A stretch of DNA of 64,000 bases from Hanleya hanleyi (GCA_036873755.1 JAVTVY010039170.1:109166-173165), one strand, 5' to 3'. Positions 11,137-23,639 are shown, counted from the stretch's first letter. Notes: a model not told the origin generated them from the sequence alone. Program-made: numbers and translations.

Positions 11137-11160
11137 CTGGAGAAGATGACTGCTAAGGAG
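11137..11160 (+). CDS. CACNA2D3: alpha2delta exon 8: 24-base microexon
   Basis: Acceptor aattgcacag, then eight codons LEKMTAKE, then gtaatc, a weaker donor. Phase 0-0, so it can be skipped without a frame change. With exon 6 it gives a spacer close in length to that of alpha2delta-3 (between the YID position and GPVLMT). No homology beyond placement can be shown for eight residues. Confidence 0.6.
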
Positions 11161-11615
11161 GTAATCAAAGTTGATCAAAATTGTGTTGTTTCATTTGATT
11201 GATTATCTGTTTTGTTTATTGTGTTGTTTGATTTGATTGGTTTATCTGATTTGTTTATTGTGGTTCAATTTGCTAAGGCCAGTGGTTCTCTTTCCCATTG
11301 CTTCACTGTTGGACACTGTATGTCCCTGGGTTAAGACTCGTGCCATCAATAAGTGCATATTCAGTGCCATACCAAAAAATGTTTTGCTATAGTGACCATT
11401 GCTTATTTATGGGCATTAGATATAAAATGGCATAAACTAAGGTGATTTTCATGGCACTGACAGTAGCAAATGAATCAAAAGAAGTACATTTTTACCCAGA
11501 ATGTCAGCGTGTGATCAGATATATTAAATGGAATTATACAAAAACAAGACTTCATCTACGTATATGTAATTTATACTACATTTTAGGAGGTGATCAATTT
11601 TATTGCAATGACTGA

Positions 11616-11935
11616 CAGCCCTGCAAGTGCCTTCTGTATTTCCTATATTTTTAGTCATTTCTATATTTTACTCAATACCTCCTATATTTTGATGAACTCT
11701 TTCATGAGGAAATAGATTTCAGAAAAAAAATTTGATATGAAATATGGGAACATTTAAAACTCTCTTGTTGAACCAAGCAGCAGAACGGGTCGAGTTCAAT
11801 CGCCACCACTATGACTGCATTCAGTGGAAACAATTTGATTAAACACCAGAAAACCACCCAGTTTGGAACTTGCAATGTAGTAGTGACCTGTCTTACACTC
11901 AGTTATCACCTATATTTTCCTACATTTTGCTGCAA
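11616..11935. mobile_element. MITE, CAGGCCTTCAAGTG family, truncated copy
   Basis: The left end CAGCCCTGCAAGTGCC, the CTTGTTGAACCAAGCAGCAG core and the AATGTAGTAGTGACCTGTCT phrase are shared with the full copies. The right inverted end is missing after about 11935. Confidence 0.7.
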
Positions 11936-12263
11936 TCTTTAAATTGTGAAATGACCCCCTTTCCCATGTGCTGTTACGCTGAGGTCAGGCAAAGAGCCAT
12001 TTGTTTACTGGTGCAGGCAATGTTTTTTGCATGCAAGCCATTATTTTACTTTGAGAAAAACCTTTTCAAAGTTGTTTGGATGTTGCCGATGTTAAAGCAT
12101 GTTACAGTACCTGACTTTGGTGCAATGTCACCTGATCAATAACATCGTTTCAAGCCTTTCACTGCCATGTTTAATCGGTTATTAAAAGTCATGCACATTT
12201 TGTATTTCAGACAGTGGCAAATTGTACACATATTTGTCATACACACATGCAATAATAAAGAGC

Positions 12264-12360
12264 CTGGGTGTGAAAAGGAATAGGACCCAAATGTCATGAT
12301 ATCACTGAAATATTGTTGAAAGCAACATTAAATCATGCTCACTCCCTCACTTACCATTAT
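12264..12360. repeat. SINE tail
   Basis: GTGTGAAAAGGAATAGGACC followed by ATCACTGAAATATTGTTGAA and a TCACTCCCTCACTTA end, the tail domain shared with 53400-53500. Confidence 0.65.
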
Positions 12361-12720
12361 AGTAAACAATCCAATTAATGATAAAATCTGATATTTGATA
12401 AAATGCAATCAGTCTTTTTGATGAATGTGATTGCCCTAGTAAAATATGAAATTGAGTTATTATTTCTGATAATAAGCTTCGACCAATACCATACTATAAA
12501 CAATAGCAAATCACAATTTTCCATAACCTGACATTGAGAGCAAAAAAAGATTTTTTTTTAAAAAATTTTTTATTTGCGGTATAAATTCTCCTAATAATTC
12601 AATCACAGGAAGTTCACTTTTCAACTCTGTTATTTAAACACAGAGAAAAAATAACATTCTCATTTTTCATTCAAATTGAAGAAAAGTGACATAATGACAA
12701 AATGTGACACTTTGTAGCTG
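12360..12720. repeat. Old dispersed repeat, copy 1
   Basis: CTATAAACAATAGCAAATC and GATAATAAGCTTCGACC recur in altered form at about 61530-61600. Other parts of the same family appear at 51545-51645. The copies are diverged and have no clear ends. Confidence 0.45.
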
Positions 12721-13785
12721 GTGTGATCAAGAATATTTCTAAATATAAGCCATTTTGCTGCACTTCTGGTAATGGAATTATTAGGGGAATTACTGTATAT
12801 ATATATATATATATATTTTTGCATCAAGAATCAATGTTCAGTTTATGTTGATGGAGATTCGCCATCAATTAAGCCTTGTATTTCAATCAAAGGCTACAAT
12901 GTACCTGTTTTGCCAGAATTCGGGAACTTTGATACTTCACTAATTTGGGAGCATTTCTCTTCCTAAAAAATTTTGCTGTGAGGAATAGAGGGCGTGCCCA
13001 AATTAGCGTAATCTAAAGCCCTGGTCATTCACAACCTTCCGTGGGATGATTAATCCAATGAAAAGTATGTTCTGACAGGTTAATTGTCTCATGAGTGTAT
13101 GTTCTTAACTTCTGTAACCCTGCTTTAATAGTTTTGTGAATTCTGTATGGTGCTATATAAATATATCTATGTACAGTGGTGAACCTCCTGCTTGCATACA
13201 TTACATGTTGGCTGATCCTTCCCAAACAATCTTTAATGTTTACTTCTGCTCTGTGTTTTTAGTTTCCCCCAGGACAAACTTGTATTAGATTGTATATTAC
13301 AGCAACTACTGTTGTCTCTATATATTTTATTGATCGGTTTCAGCCAAAGACAAACATTTTCAAAGCTAATTTGACAATGTTTAACTTTTCATATGGCATG
13401 GTTTGTCATTTGATCAAAAAATGTATTGGTGCTGAGAAAAAATACCTTATTGGGGCAAATGACTTAGGGAGGAAGGTGGAAATCTGCACATCGTCAACAA
13501 CAACAGCATATGTTTTTCTATATTCAAGCTGGACTCCTGTCTACAGATAACATTGTGTGTTAGTAATGTTACATATTTTGATCAGATGCCAGTAAATTCT
13601 ATTTACGTGTTGCTGATGAAATTATGCCAAATTTCCATTCCGCTTATGAACTTAGTTTCTCTCTGCTTTTGTTCTTATCAAGACGGATGAAATTTGTTCA
13701 ACAACTTGATTTCATTTCACAGAAACTGTTCTTTGATCATGCATGTGAAAGTTTCTTGAGATATTAATATAATCTTATCACTCAG

Positions 13786-13842
13786 GGGTTGCAGTTAATG
13801 ACGTCAGTCGCACAGCCTGTGTTTGACAGGATCAATAAAACC
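13786..13842 (+). CDS. CACNA2D3: alpha2delta exon 9: start of Cache-linked segment
   Basis: Acceptor cactcag, donor gtaagt; 19 codons, phase 0-0: GLQLMTSVAQPVFDRINKT. It corresponds to the LMTTVAMPVF segment of alpha2delta-3. Confidence 0.93.
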
Positions 13843-14278
13843 GTAAGTAATATAAAGTATTTATACCATTTGCTCATTTACAAGTAGGATCATTATGAGA
13901 AACATAAACTGCTTTAGTACAGAATATGTTGACATTCAGTTTGTCAAAGCCACATTTTAAGGTAAAAATATTTCTCTTTGGATTTTAAATATTATTATGT
14001 ACATAGATTTTGCATACTATTATGTCTCTCAAAAATGAAAAGTTAGTTAATGAAGTCACCATGAATTCTTAGAAAATTTTCTCTCAAAGCTGACAGTTTA
14101 TATGACTGACTTTTGGCAGAATTAATGATGTAAATTGATATTAGTAGGGGAAAATGAGGAAATACTATATATTAGTATATGGACAAGTAGAGAGATCCTT
14201 GTGGTGGGGGAGTTACAATAGTTATATAGCCTACCATGATGTTGCTGACCATATATTTTTTGTTTACAATACTTGAAG
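13843..14278 (+). other. Intron, about 0.4 kb
   Basis: No feature recognised. Confidence 0.7.
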
Positions 14279-14344
14279 TTACTGGGAGTGGTTGGCACAG
14301 ATGTGGCTATATCTGAACTGACAAACTTAACACCCAAATATAAG
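14279..14344 (+). CDS. CACNA2D3: alpha2delta exon 10: Cache-like domain
   Basis: Acceptor cttgaag (short pyrimidine tract), donor gtaaat; 22 codons, phase 0-0: LLGVVGTDVAISELTNLTP then KYK. LLGVVGTDV...IPKYK is the alpha2delta-3 wording, at the start of the Cache/sensor fold. Confidence 0.92.
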
Positions 14345-15185
14345 GTAAATACAATAAGATATAACTGATATACACATGCAGTGTTGTTACATGAGGTATT
14401 CTCTCTGGTAACCTATTTTTGTTCATAACTCTTCTCAAGGTAACCTGTATGGGCTATGCACATTCGGAGACCTGTTATTATAAGAGTTTTATATATATAG
14501 GTAACCCATTTGGGTCCTCTTTAATCAAGTTTGCATAACCACAAGACAACCCAGTTCAGCCATTCACCATAACATAACATTGCTGACATGTCTTAATATT
14601 GAAGCTACTTCAGTTGAATTCAGACAACAAATTTGCATGATCTACCTCAGTTCGATCATTCCCTATCTGAACCTGTCTCTTTTCAATAGTCCTACATGAA
14701 TGACTTCTATAGATGATGGATGTGCATTCATTTGTTGAAGGGATTTCTCTTGTTATTAAACTATATCTGCAAATCACAGAAAGATACCAAGTGGATACTA
14801 TGTTTTTCTGTCATTAAAATGATCTTTCATGTAAGTTACCATTGTTCTGGCCTTTGTATTACTGATTGCCCTCATGTATAGACAGGGCCTGATCTAGATT
14901 TTTATTTTGGGCACTCACGGTGCAGGGTTTGATAAGTTATAGTGAAATAGGCCTCAATGTGGGACTGTCGAGGCCCATGGAAGCTGTGTGAGTATTAAAT
15001 GGTCTAAATACATCAGGTGATAACTTAATATTTGGCAACAGTACTTGAATTAGTATTGGTTTCGACCTGTTCAGAGTGGAAATTTGAAACAAAAAAGAGA
15101 AAAATTATTTAAATACATTTTTCTTTCTTTTCATTTGGCCAACCAATTAGTGTCTCTAATAATCCAAAATATCTTCTCCTTTCAG
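14345..15185 (+). other. Intron, about 0.8 kb
   Basis: No gene or clear repeat recognised. Confidence 0.7.
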
Positions 15186-15260
15186 CTGGGTGTTAACGGG
15201 TACTCATTTAGTGTAACGAATAATGGATATTTACTATTCCATCCAGAGCTGAGGCCTGTG
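15186..15260 (+). CDS. CACNA2D3: alpha2delta exon 11: Cache-like domain core
   Basis: Acceptor cctttcag, donor gtaagt; 25 codons, phase 0-0: LGVNGYSFSVTNNGYLLFHP then ELRPV. This is the most conserved Cache signature (G-Y-x-F-x-x-x-N-G-Y-x-x-x-H-P) shared with alpha2delta proteins. Confidence 0.95.
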
Positions 15261-15635
15261 GTAAGTATGACATTAGTATGGAAATTAATGTCCGATATAC
15301 TGGGTACTAACTGTATTGGATAGTGAACTTCTACAACAATATGTACATGATCTAATATATATGTATAAATGTGCCACCCCAATCCCCTGAATCAAGCTTC
15401 ACCCGCATCATAACCCCATATTTTCTAAAAGCTCACATTTAACAAACTTGAGATCGACACTACCACTGTGGGTTTTTTGAACCCACACTGCCTAAAAAAT
15501 CAAGCTATTTACATCTATTTACAACAGCATATATGAATTGAACACAGGGAGTTGCACTGACTCCAATGGGCTCACCAGTGCTGCTCTAATTTGAAATTAC
15601 CTGTCATTAAGTTAGCGGTTTCTTATGTTTAACAG
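15261..15635 (+). other. Intron, about 0.4 kb
   Basis: No feature recognised. Confidence 0.7.
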
Positions 15636-15710
15636 AAATGGAAGAAAAGAAAACCGAACTACAACAGCGTGTTATTAACAGAGGTAGAATTAGGAGATAA
15701 AGCCCAAGAG
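15636..15710 (+). CDS. CACNA2D3: alpha2delta exon 12
   Basis: Acceptor tttaacag, donor gtaaga; 25 codons, phase 0-0: KWKKRKPNYNSVLLTEVELG then DKAQE. It aligns with the KRRKPNYSSVDLSEVEW segment of alpha2delta-3. Confidence 0.94.
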
Positions 15711-16084
15711 GTAAGATGAGAAGATCAGTGGATCCTCCAATAGATCAGTAACCAATCGTTTTTGACCTGAGATCAGTGACTGCTCCCCCATGTTCAAATC
15801 AGCCAATCAGCATTCCCATAGCAAGAAAATATCACAAGATGCAATGGCATTTCTGGAATTGTCAATTTGAAGAAAAAGTTAGGAAAAATAGTATTCTGCA
15901 TTTTAATAGTAATATTGTATTGAACTTTTTAGCTTGAAGTAAAATGTCTTTAGAATGTCGTCCAAATATTTATTTTCTGAAAATTTTAGTATTTGGTCTA
16001 AACTTTGGTGACATTGAAATTTCTCTTAATCAGATAAGCTAGTGTATGAATGTTCAATGTGCTTATTGAAAATGAAAATACCAC

Positions 16085-19000
16085 TGAGAATTGTCTTGTG
16101 AATTGATACCATTGCAGTCTTGTGAATTGATAATACCACTGCAGTCATGTGACTTGATAATACCACTGCAGTCTTGTGAATTGATAATACCACTGCAGTT
16201 TTGTCAATTGATACCACTGCAGTCTTGTCAATTGATAATACCACTGCAGTCTTGTCAATTAATAATACCGCTGTAGTCTTGTTAATTGATAATACCACTG
16301 CAGTCTTGTCAACTGATAATACCACTAGTCTTGTCAATTGATAATACCAGTGCAGTCTTGTCAATTGATAATACCACTGCAGTCTTGTCAATTAATAATA
16401 CCACTGCAGTCTTGTCAATTGATAATACCACTGCAGTCTTGTCAATTAATAATACCGCTGTAGTCTTGTCAATCGATAATACCACTGCAGTCTTGCCAAT
16501 TGATAATGCTACTGCAGTATACTGCAGTCTTGTCAATTAATAATACCACTGTAGTCTTGCCAATTGATAATAACACTGTAGTCTTGCCAATTGATAATAC
16601 TACTGCAGTCTTGTCAAATGATAATACTATGCAGTCTTGTCAATTAATAATACCACTGCAGTTTGTCAATTGATAATTCCACTGCAGTCTTGTCCATTGA
16701 TAATACTAATGCACTTTTGTCAATAATACCACTGCAGTCTTGTCAACTGATAATACCACTGCAGTCTTGTGAATAATACCACTGCGGTCTTGTGACTAAT
16801 ACCACTGTAGTCTTGTGAATAATACCACCGCAGTCTTGCCAATTGATAATGCTACTGCAGCATACTGCAGTCTTGTCAATTAATAATACCACTGCAGTCT
16901 TGTCAATGGATAATACCACCGCAGTCTTGTCAACTGATAATACCACTGTAGCCTTGTGAATAATACCACTGCAGTCTTGTCAATTAATAAGACCACTGCA
17001 GTCTTGTCAATTGATAATACCACTGCAGTCTTGTCAATTGATAATACCACTGTAGCCTTGTGAATAATACCACTGCAGTCTTGTCAATTAATAAGACCAC
17101 TGCAGTCTTGTCAATTGATAATACCACTGCAGTCTTGCCAATTGATAATACCACTGTAGTCTTGTGAGTAATACCACTGCAGTCTTGTCAATTGATAATA
17201 CCACTGCAGTCTTGTCAATTAATAATACCACTGCAGTCTTGTCAATTGATAATATCACTGCAGTCTTGTCAATTGATAATACCACTGCAGTCTTGCCAAT
17301 TGATAATACCACTGTAGCCTTGTGAATAATACCGCTGCAGTCTTGTCAATTGATACCACTGCAGTCTTGTCAATTGATAATACCACTGCAGTCTTGTCAA
17401 TTAATAATACCACTGCAGTCTTGTCAATTGATAATACCACTGCAGTCTTGTCAATTGATAATACCACTGTAGCCTTGTGAATAATACCACTGCAGCCTTG
17501 TCAGTTGATACCACTGCAGTCTTGTCAATTGATAATACCACTGCAGTCTTGTCAATTAATAATACCACTGCGGTCTTGCCAATTAATAATACCATTGCAG
17601 TCTTGTCAATTGATACCACTGCAGTCTTGTCAATTGATAATACCACTGCAGTCTTGCCAATTAATAATACCACTGCAGTCTTGTCAATAATACCACTGCA
17701 GTCTTGCCAATTAATAATACCACTGCAGTCTTGTCAATAATACCACTGCAGTCTTGTGAATTGATAATACCATGGCAGTCTTGTCAATTGATAATACCAC
17801 TGCAGTCTTGCCAATTAATAATACCACTGCAGTCTTGTCAATTGATACCACTGCAGTCTTGTCAATTGATAATACCACTGCAGTCTTGTCAATTAATAAT
17901 ACCACTGCAGTCTTGTCAACTGATACCACTGCAGTCTTGCCAATTAATAATACCACTGCAGTCTTGTCAATAATACCACTGCAGTCTTGTCAATTGATAA
18001 TACTACTGCAGTATTGCCAATTAATAATACCACTGCAGTCTTGTCAATAATACCACTGCAGTCTTGTCAATTGATAATACTACTGCAGTCTTGTGAATTG
18101 ATACCACTGCAGTTTTGTCAATTGATAATTCCACTGCAGTCTTGTCAATTAATAATACCACTGCAGTCTTGTCAGTTAATAATACCACTGCAATCTTGTC
18201 AATTAATAATACCACTGTAGTCTTGTCAATTGATAATACCACTGCAGTCTTGCCAATTAATAATACCACTGCAGTCTTGTCAATAATACCACTGCAGTCT
18301 TGTGAATTGATAATATCACTGCAGTCTTGTCAATTAATAATACCACTGCAGTCTTGTCAATTGATAATACCACTGCAGTCTTGTCAATTGATAATACCAC
18401 TGCAGTCTTGCCAATTGATAATACCACTGCAGTCTTGTCAATTGATAATACCACTGCAGTCTTGCCAATTAATAATACCACTGCAGTTTTGTCAATAATA
18501 CCACTGCAGTCTTGTCAATTGATAATACCACTGCAGTCTTGTCAATTGATAATACCACTGCAGTCTTGTCAATTGATAATACCACTGCAGTCTTGCCAAT
18601 TAATAATACCACTGCAGTCTTGTCAATAATACCACTGCAGTCTTGTCAATTGATAATACTATTGCAGTCTTGTCAATTGATAATACCACTGCAGTCTTGT
18701 CAATTAATAATACCACTGCAGTCTTGTCAATCGATAATACCACTGCAGTCTTGTCAATCGATAATACCACTGCAGTCTTGTCAATTGATAATACCACTGC
18801 AGTCTTGCCAATTGATAATACCACTGCAGTCTTGTCAATTGATAATACCACTGCATTCTTGCCAATTAATAATACCACTGCAGTCTTGTCAATAATACCA
18901 CTGCAGACTTGTCAATTGATAATATCACTGCAGTCTTGTCAATTGATAATACCACTGCAGTCTTGCCAATTGATAATACCACTGCAGTCTTGTCAATTGA

Positions 19001-20065
19001 TAATACCACTGCAGTCTTGCCAATTAATAATACCACTGCAGTCTTGTCAATAATACCACTGCAGTCTTGTCAATAATACCACTGCAGTCTTGTCAATTGA
19101 TAATACTACTGCAGTCCTGTGAATTGATACCACTGCAGTCTTGTCAATTAATAATACCACTGCAGTCTTGTCAATTAATAATACCACTGCAGTCTTGTCA
19201 ATTAATAATACCACTGCAGTCTTGTCAATTGATAATACCACTGCAGTCTTGCCAATTAATAATACCACTGCAGTCTTGTTAATAATACCACTGCAGTCTT
19301 GTCAATAATACCACTGCAGTCTTGTCAATTGATAATACTACTGCAGTCCTGTGAATTGATACCACTGCAGTCTTGTCAATTAATAATACCACTGCAGTCT
19401 TGTCAATTAATAATACCACTGCAGTCTTGTCAATTAATAATACCACTGCAGTCTTGTCAATTGATAATACCACTGCAGTCTTGCCAATTAATAATACCAC
19501 TGCACTGTCTTTTCAATAATACCACTGCAGTCTTGTGAATTGATAATACCACTGCAGTCTTGTCAATTAATAATACCACTGCCGTCTTGTCAATTGATAA
19601 TACCACTGCAGTCTTGTGAATTGATAATACCACTGCAGTCTTGCCAATTAATAATACCACTGCAGTCTTGTCAGTTGATACCACTGCAGTCTTGTCAATT
19701 GATAATACCACTGCAGTCTTGTCAATTGATAATACTACTGCAGTCTTGTCAATTGATAATACTACTGCAGTCTTGTCAATTAATAATACCACTGCAGTCT
19801 TGTCAATTGATAATATTACTGCAGTCTTGTCAATTAATAATACTACTGCAGTCTTGTCAATTGATAATACCGTTGTAGTCTTGTAAATTGATAATACTGC
19901 GTCTTGTCAATTGATAATACCACTGCAGTCTTATCAATTGATAATACCGCTGCAGTCTTGTCAATTAATAATACCACTGCAGTCTTGTCAGTTGATAATA
20001 CCACTGCAGTTTTGTCAATTGATAATACCACTGCAATCTTGTCAATTGATAATACAACTGCAGTC
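16085..20065. repeat. Minisatellite, 27 bp unit, about 150 copies
   Basis: Unit: ACCACTGCAGTCTTGTCAAT followed by TGATAAT. Variants have AATTAATAAT, GCCAAT for GTCAAT, or shortened 23-24 base units lacking part of the TGATAAT. Nearly every unit has a CTGCAG (PstI) hexamer. Because 27 is a multiple of three and the unit has few stops, long repetitive ORFs appear on both strands. They change frame at each shortened unit, start anywhere and are not genes. Confidence 0.98.
19047..19510. repeat. 232 bp higher-order duplication inside the minisatellite
   Basis: Segment 19047-19278 is repeated almost exactly at 19279-19510, including the diagnostic unit order (two short CAATAATACC units, the TACTACTGCAGTCCTGTG variant, then three AATTAATAAT units). 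Confidence 0.85.
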
Positions 20066-20086
20066 TTTCTGATTTCTACTTTTCAG

Positions 20087-20158
20087 TTAAAAATCTCCAT
20101 GACTAATCGAGAAAGAGGAAGTTACACGATGAAATCAAAAGTTCCCTTTGATAAAATG
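20087..20158 (+). CDS. CACNA2D3: alpha2delta exon 13
   Basis: Acceptor ctacttttcag, donor gtaagt; 24 codons, phase 0-0: LKISMTNRERGSYTMKSKVP then FDKM. It matches the NRKTGKFSMEVKKTVDKG segment of the family. The last minisatellite unit lies about 20 bases upstream. Confidence 0.93.
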
Positions 20159-21635
20159 GTAAGTAAATCTCTAATTCTAACAGCTGCAATATCTTGATTT
20201 AATATTCAGCCCCTTCTACTCAGTGTTTTTCTTTGCCTAATCAGAGAAAATGTTCGTCATTTTGCTAGAACTATAGTTCACCTCTTTCCATAAATATTCA
20301 ATTTTACTTTCCAATAAATTGTAGGGAAATCAGGATTTAAAAGAAGATGCCATATTAATTTGTCCAACATACAATGACATAGCTTGTAGAGATTTCCCGA
20401 TATATCTGGAAGTTAAGAAATTGATGGATTACATATCCTGATAAATCCGTTACGATATAAACTCTGGAATAGTCTCTCGCTTCATGGTTATATTTTGACT
20501 AATTCAAAACATTTTTGGTATATTTTTGAGCATGTAGATCAACAAAGCTGATCAAAATAAGCTTGACATGTTTTTGATTGTTAAGCTTCAATCACGGGAT
20601 AAATATTGTATTATTAAACCTGGAATTGCACTATAATTGAAGTTAACGCATCAGCAGGTTGATTGATGTGTGGCTCCCTGTCGGATTTGTGTTTCCATCT
20701 TCAGGTCTCTTTCCTTTCTCTTCAGCATAGGAAATATTTTTAATCAATCATAACTGGATTATTTTTGACCTGAAACTGCCAAAATTATCTTGAATATATA
20801 ATATAAAGGATAATGCATGGTTCTTTCATGGTTTAGTAGCATAATTGGATTCATATTCACCATATATACACCAGTTATCAATAGTTAAACAAAACTGCCC
20901 TATGCTGAAGATATAGGAAGGAGACCAGAAGAACAGACTGTCTATACACCTGAATATTGGGATTACAACTACAGTTAACCCTCATTTTGACGACAAACAT
21001 TACAGTAGAATGTTTGGGTTGTGGCAAAGAATCAGTTGTAACAAATGTGCAAATTCCCATCTTCTGACAGTGAATTGTGTTTACAAACATGTATTACCCC
21101 TATAACATGATAAACAGCAATAATCCACTTTGGTGTGTCAGAGTTTAATGGCTAGATTTTCTTTCCAGTAATTGACTGTTTTGGTTTAATAAGCCCATCA
21201 GCCTGACTGACTGTGTCACCTCAACTCCTTCTGTACCAATAATTTTGACAGTTCCAAACTGGTATCAACACTCTCATGAACATGAATGAAGCACATGCAG
21301 ATATACTTTTCACCGTCTTCGGTGTTTCCAAAACGATACGCTGGACTTTATCGATATAATATGATGAAAATATTTGTCTGGACGTTCCCCATTTTCATAT
21401 GCCAATGATTGGCAATCATTGAACATATTTCCCATCGGTATAGAGAGGGTTAAAATATTACTTCATAGCCTTGTGTCTTGTAAAGTAAATATGTTTCTTT
21501 CACTCGTCATTGGTACAGACTTTTTTATTATAGCGACAAATCCGATATGACGACATATTCTTGCAAAACCAAGCTGATGGTCATTGTAATGACATGAATG
21601 AAGGTTGACTGTACTGACTTTTTTATCTTCTACAG
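20159..21635 (+). other. Intron, about 1.5 kb
   Basis: 20159-20970 is unassigned. The pogo/Tigger-like element at 20972-21611 ends 24 bases before the next exon. Confidence 0.75.
20972..21611. mobile_element. Tc1/mariner-superfamily (pogo/Tigger-like) non-autonomous element
   Basis: Ends CAGTTAACCCTCATT and, inverted, CAGTCAACCTTCATT, with TA on both sides (20970-20971, 21612-21613). TA target duplication and CAGT-type ends with 'GACGACA'-like subterminal sequence fit pogo/Tigger derivatives. 640 bp, no transposase. Confidence 0.65.
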
Positions 21636-21703
21636 AAAAGAATTACAGTAAGGAAAATGAATTATTTCTTTGCCGCAATTGGCATGAAAAGTATTCCATT
21701 CAG
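21636..21703 (+). CDS. CACNA2D3: alpha2delta exon 14
   Basis: Acceptor cttctacag, donor gtgagt. 22 codons plus two bases: KRITVRKMNYFFAAIGMKSI then PF. It aligns with KRVLVMTNDYYYTDIKGTPF of alpha2delta-3. The split Ser codon (AG + T) is completed by exon 15. Confidence 0.94.
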
Positions 21704-21745
21704 GTGAGTCTTCTTTCTATATCATGTAGTACATCTGATGATTTG

Positions 21746-22128
21746 CAGGCCTGCAAGTGCCTCCTATATTTCCTATATTTTGAATTTTTCTCATGAAAAT
21801 ATCACCAGTTCTCTGAAATGAGTCAAATTGGCACGACGAAATACATTTTAGAAATTTTTTTTTACCTTGCTTTGCTCGGCAAGTATGAAAACATTTAAAT
21901 CTCTCTTTGTTGAATGAAGCAGCAGAACGGGTCTCCTCAATCGCCACCACTGTATTCAGTGGAAATAATCTGATTAAACACCAGAAAACCACCAATTTTG
22001 GAACATACAATGACAGTCAATGTAGTCGTGACCTGTCTTAGACTCCTTAATTTCCTATATTTTCCTGTATTTTATTTAGAAAATTCCTATATTTCTCATA
22101 TTTTCACTGTGAGCCACTTGCAGGCCTG
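21746..22128. mobile_element. MITE, CAGGCCTTCAAGTG family, copy 3
   Basis: Left CAGGCCTGCAAGTGCC and right CCACTTGCAGGCCTG are inverted copies. Direct 6 bp repeats GATTTG lie at 21740-21745 and 22129-22134. It begins 43 bases after the donor of exon 14. Confidence 0.82.
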
Positions 22129-23576
22129 GATTTGACTTACAAAAGAAAATATACCCCTATAGTGGGGTACTGTTACGTCATCAATTCATTGGAACATAGC
22201 ATGGATACGATAGATCCTCTAATTTATTCACCCTATTCTAATAAGTTTGATGCCTAAGTGATCAACAGTACCACATCATGACTGAACTAAATGATCAGCA
22301 GTATCACATGATCTCATGACTGAACTAAGTGATCAACAGTACCACATCATGACTGAACTAAGTGATCAGCAGTACCACATCATGACTGAACTAAGTGATC
22401 AGCAGTACCACATTATGACTGAACTAAGTGATCAGCAGTACCACATCATGACTGGACTAAGTGATCAGCAGTACCACATGACTGGACTAAGTAATCAGCA
22501 GTACCACATGACTGGACTAAGTAATCAGCAGTACCACATGACTGGACTAAGTGATCAACAGTACCACATCATGACTGAACTAAGTGATCAGCAGTACCAC
22601 ATCATGACTGGACTAAGTGATCAGCAGTACCACATGACTGGACTAAGTGATCAACAGTACCACATCATGACTGAACTAAGTGATCAGCAGTACCACATCA
22701 TGACTGAACTAAGTGATCAGCAGTACCACATCATGACAACTAAGTGATCAGCAGTACCACATCATGACTGGACTAAGTGATCAGCAGTACCACCTCATGA
22801 CTGAACTAAGTGATCAGCAGTACCACATCATGACTGGACTAAGTGATCAACAGTACCACCTCATGACTGAACTAAGTGATCAACAGTACCACATCATGAC
22901 TGAACTAAGTGATCAGCAGTACCACATCATGACTGGACTAAGTGATCAGCAGTACCACCTCATGACTGGACTAAGTGATCAGCAGTACCACCTCATGACT
23001 GAACTAAGTGATCAGCAGTACCACATCATGACTGGACTAAGTGATCAACAGTACCACCTCATGACTGAACTAAGTGATCAGCAGTACCACATCATGACTG
23101 GACTAAGTGATCAACAGTACCACCTCATGACTGAACTAAGTGATCAGCAGTACCACATCATGACTGGACTAAGTGATCAACAGTACCACATCATGACTGG
23201 ACTAAGTGATCAGCAGTACCACCTCATGACTGGACTAAGTGATCAGCAGTACCACATCATGACTGAACTAAGTGATCAGCAGTACCACATCATGACTGAA
23301 CCAAGTGATCAACAGTACCACATCATGACTGAACTAAGTGATCAGCAGTACCACATCATGACTGAACTAAGTGATCAGCAGTACCACATCATGACTGAAC
23401 TAAGTGATCAACAGTACCACATTATGACTGAACTAAGTGATCAGCAGTACCACATCATGACTGAACTAAGTGATTGGAAGTAGCACATCACGACTGAAAT
23501 AAGTGATCAGCAGTACCACATCATGACTGAACTAAGTGATTGGAAGTACCACATCATGACTGAACTAAGTGAGTCG

Positions 23577-23637
23577 CTATATAGCTGAAATATTGCTGAA
23601 TGCGACGTTAAACCTTAATTCTCTCTCTCTCTCTCTG
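23577..23637. repeat. SINE-tail fragment inside the 33 bp array
   Basis: TATATAGCTGAAATATTGCTG, AATGCGACGTTAAACCTTAA and a CT run. It is the same tail as at 62752-62890 in the opposite orientation, and sits between two half-units of the minisatellite. Confidence 0.75.
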
Positions 23638-23639
23638 AA

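Larger units (their letters stand above)
11161..13785 (+). other. Intron, about 2.6 kb
   Basis: Contains a duplicated TTTGATTGATTATCTG phrase near 11190-11270, a truncated MITE (11616-11935), a SINE tail (12264-12360), an old dispersed repeat (12360-12720), a TA run (12795-12818) and a second hairpin repeat (12940-13005). 13006-13785 is unassigned. Confidence 0.7.
15711..20086 (+). other. Intron, about 4.4 kb, mainly minisatellite
   Basis: 15711-16080 is unassigned. The rest is the 27 bp minisatellite described separately, which runs up to the pyrimidine tract of the next exon. Confidence 0.85.

Noticed and set aside
16026..20197. Many ORFs of 60-136 codons on both strands (SIDNTTAVL / VVLSIDKTA repeats)
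   Set aside because: They are frames of the 27 bp minisatellite, shift at every shortened unit, lie in an intron and have no start or stop context.
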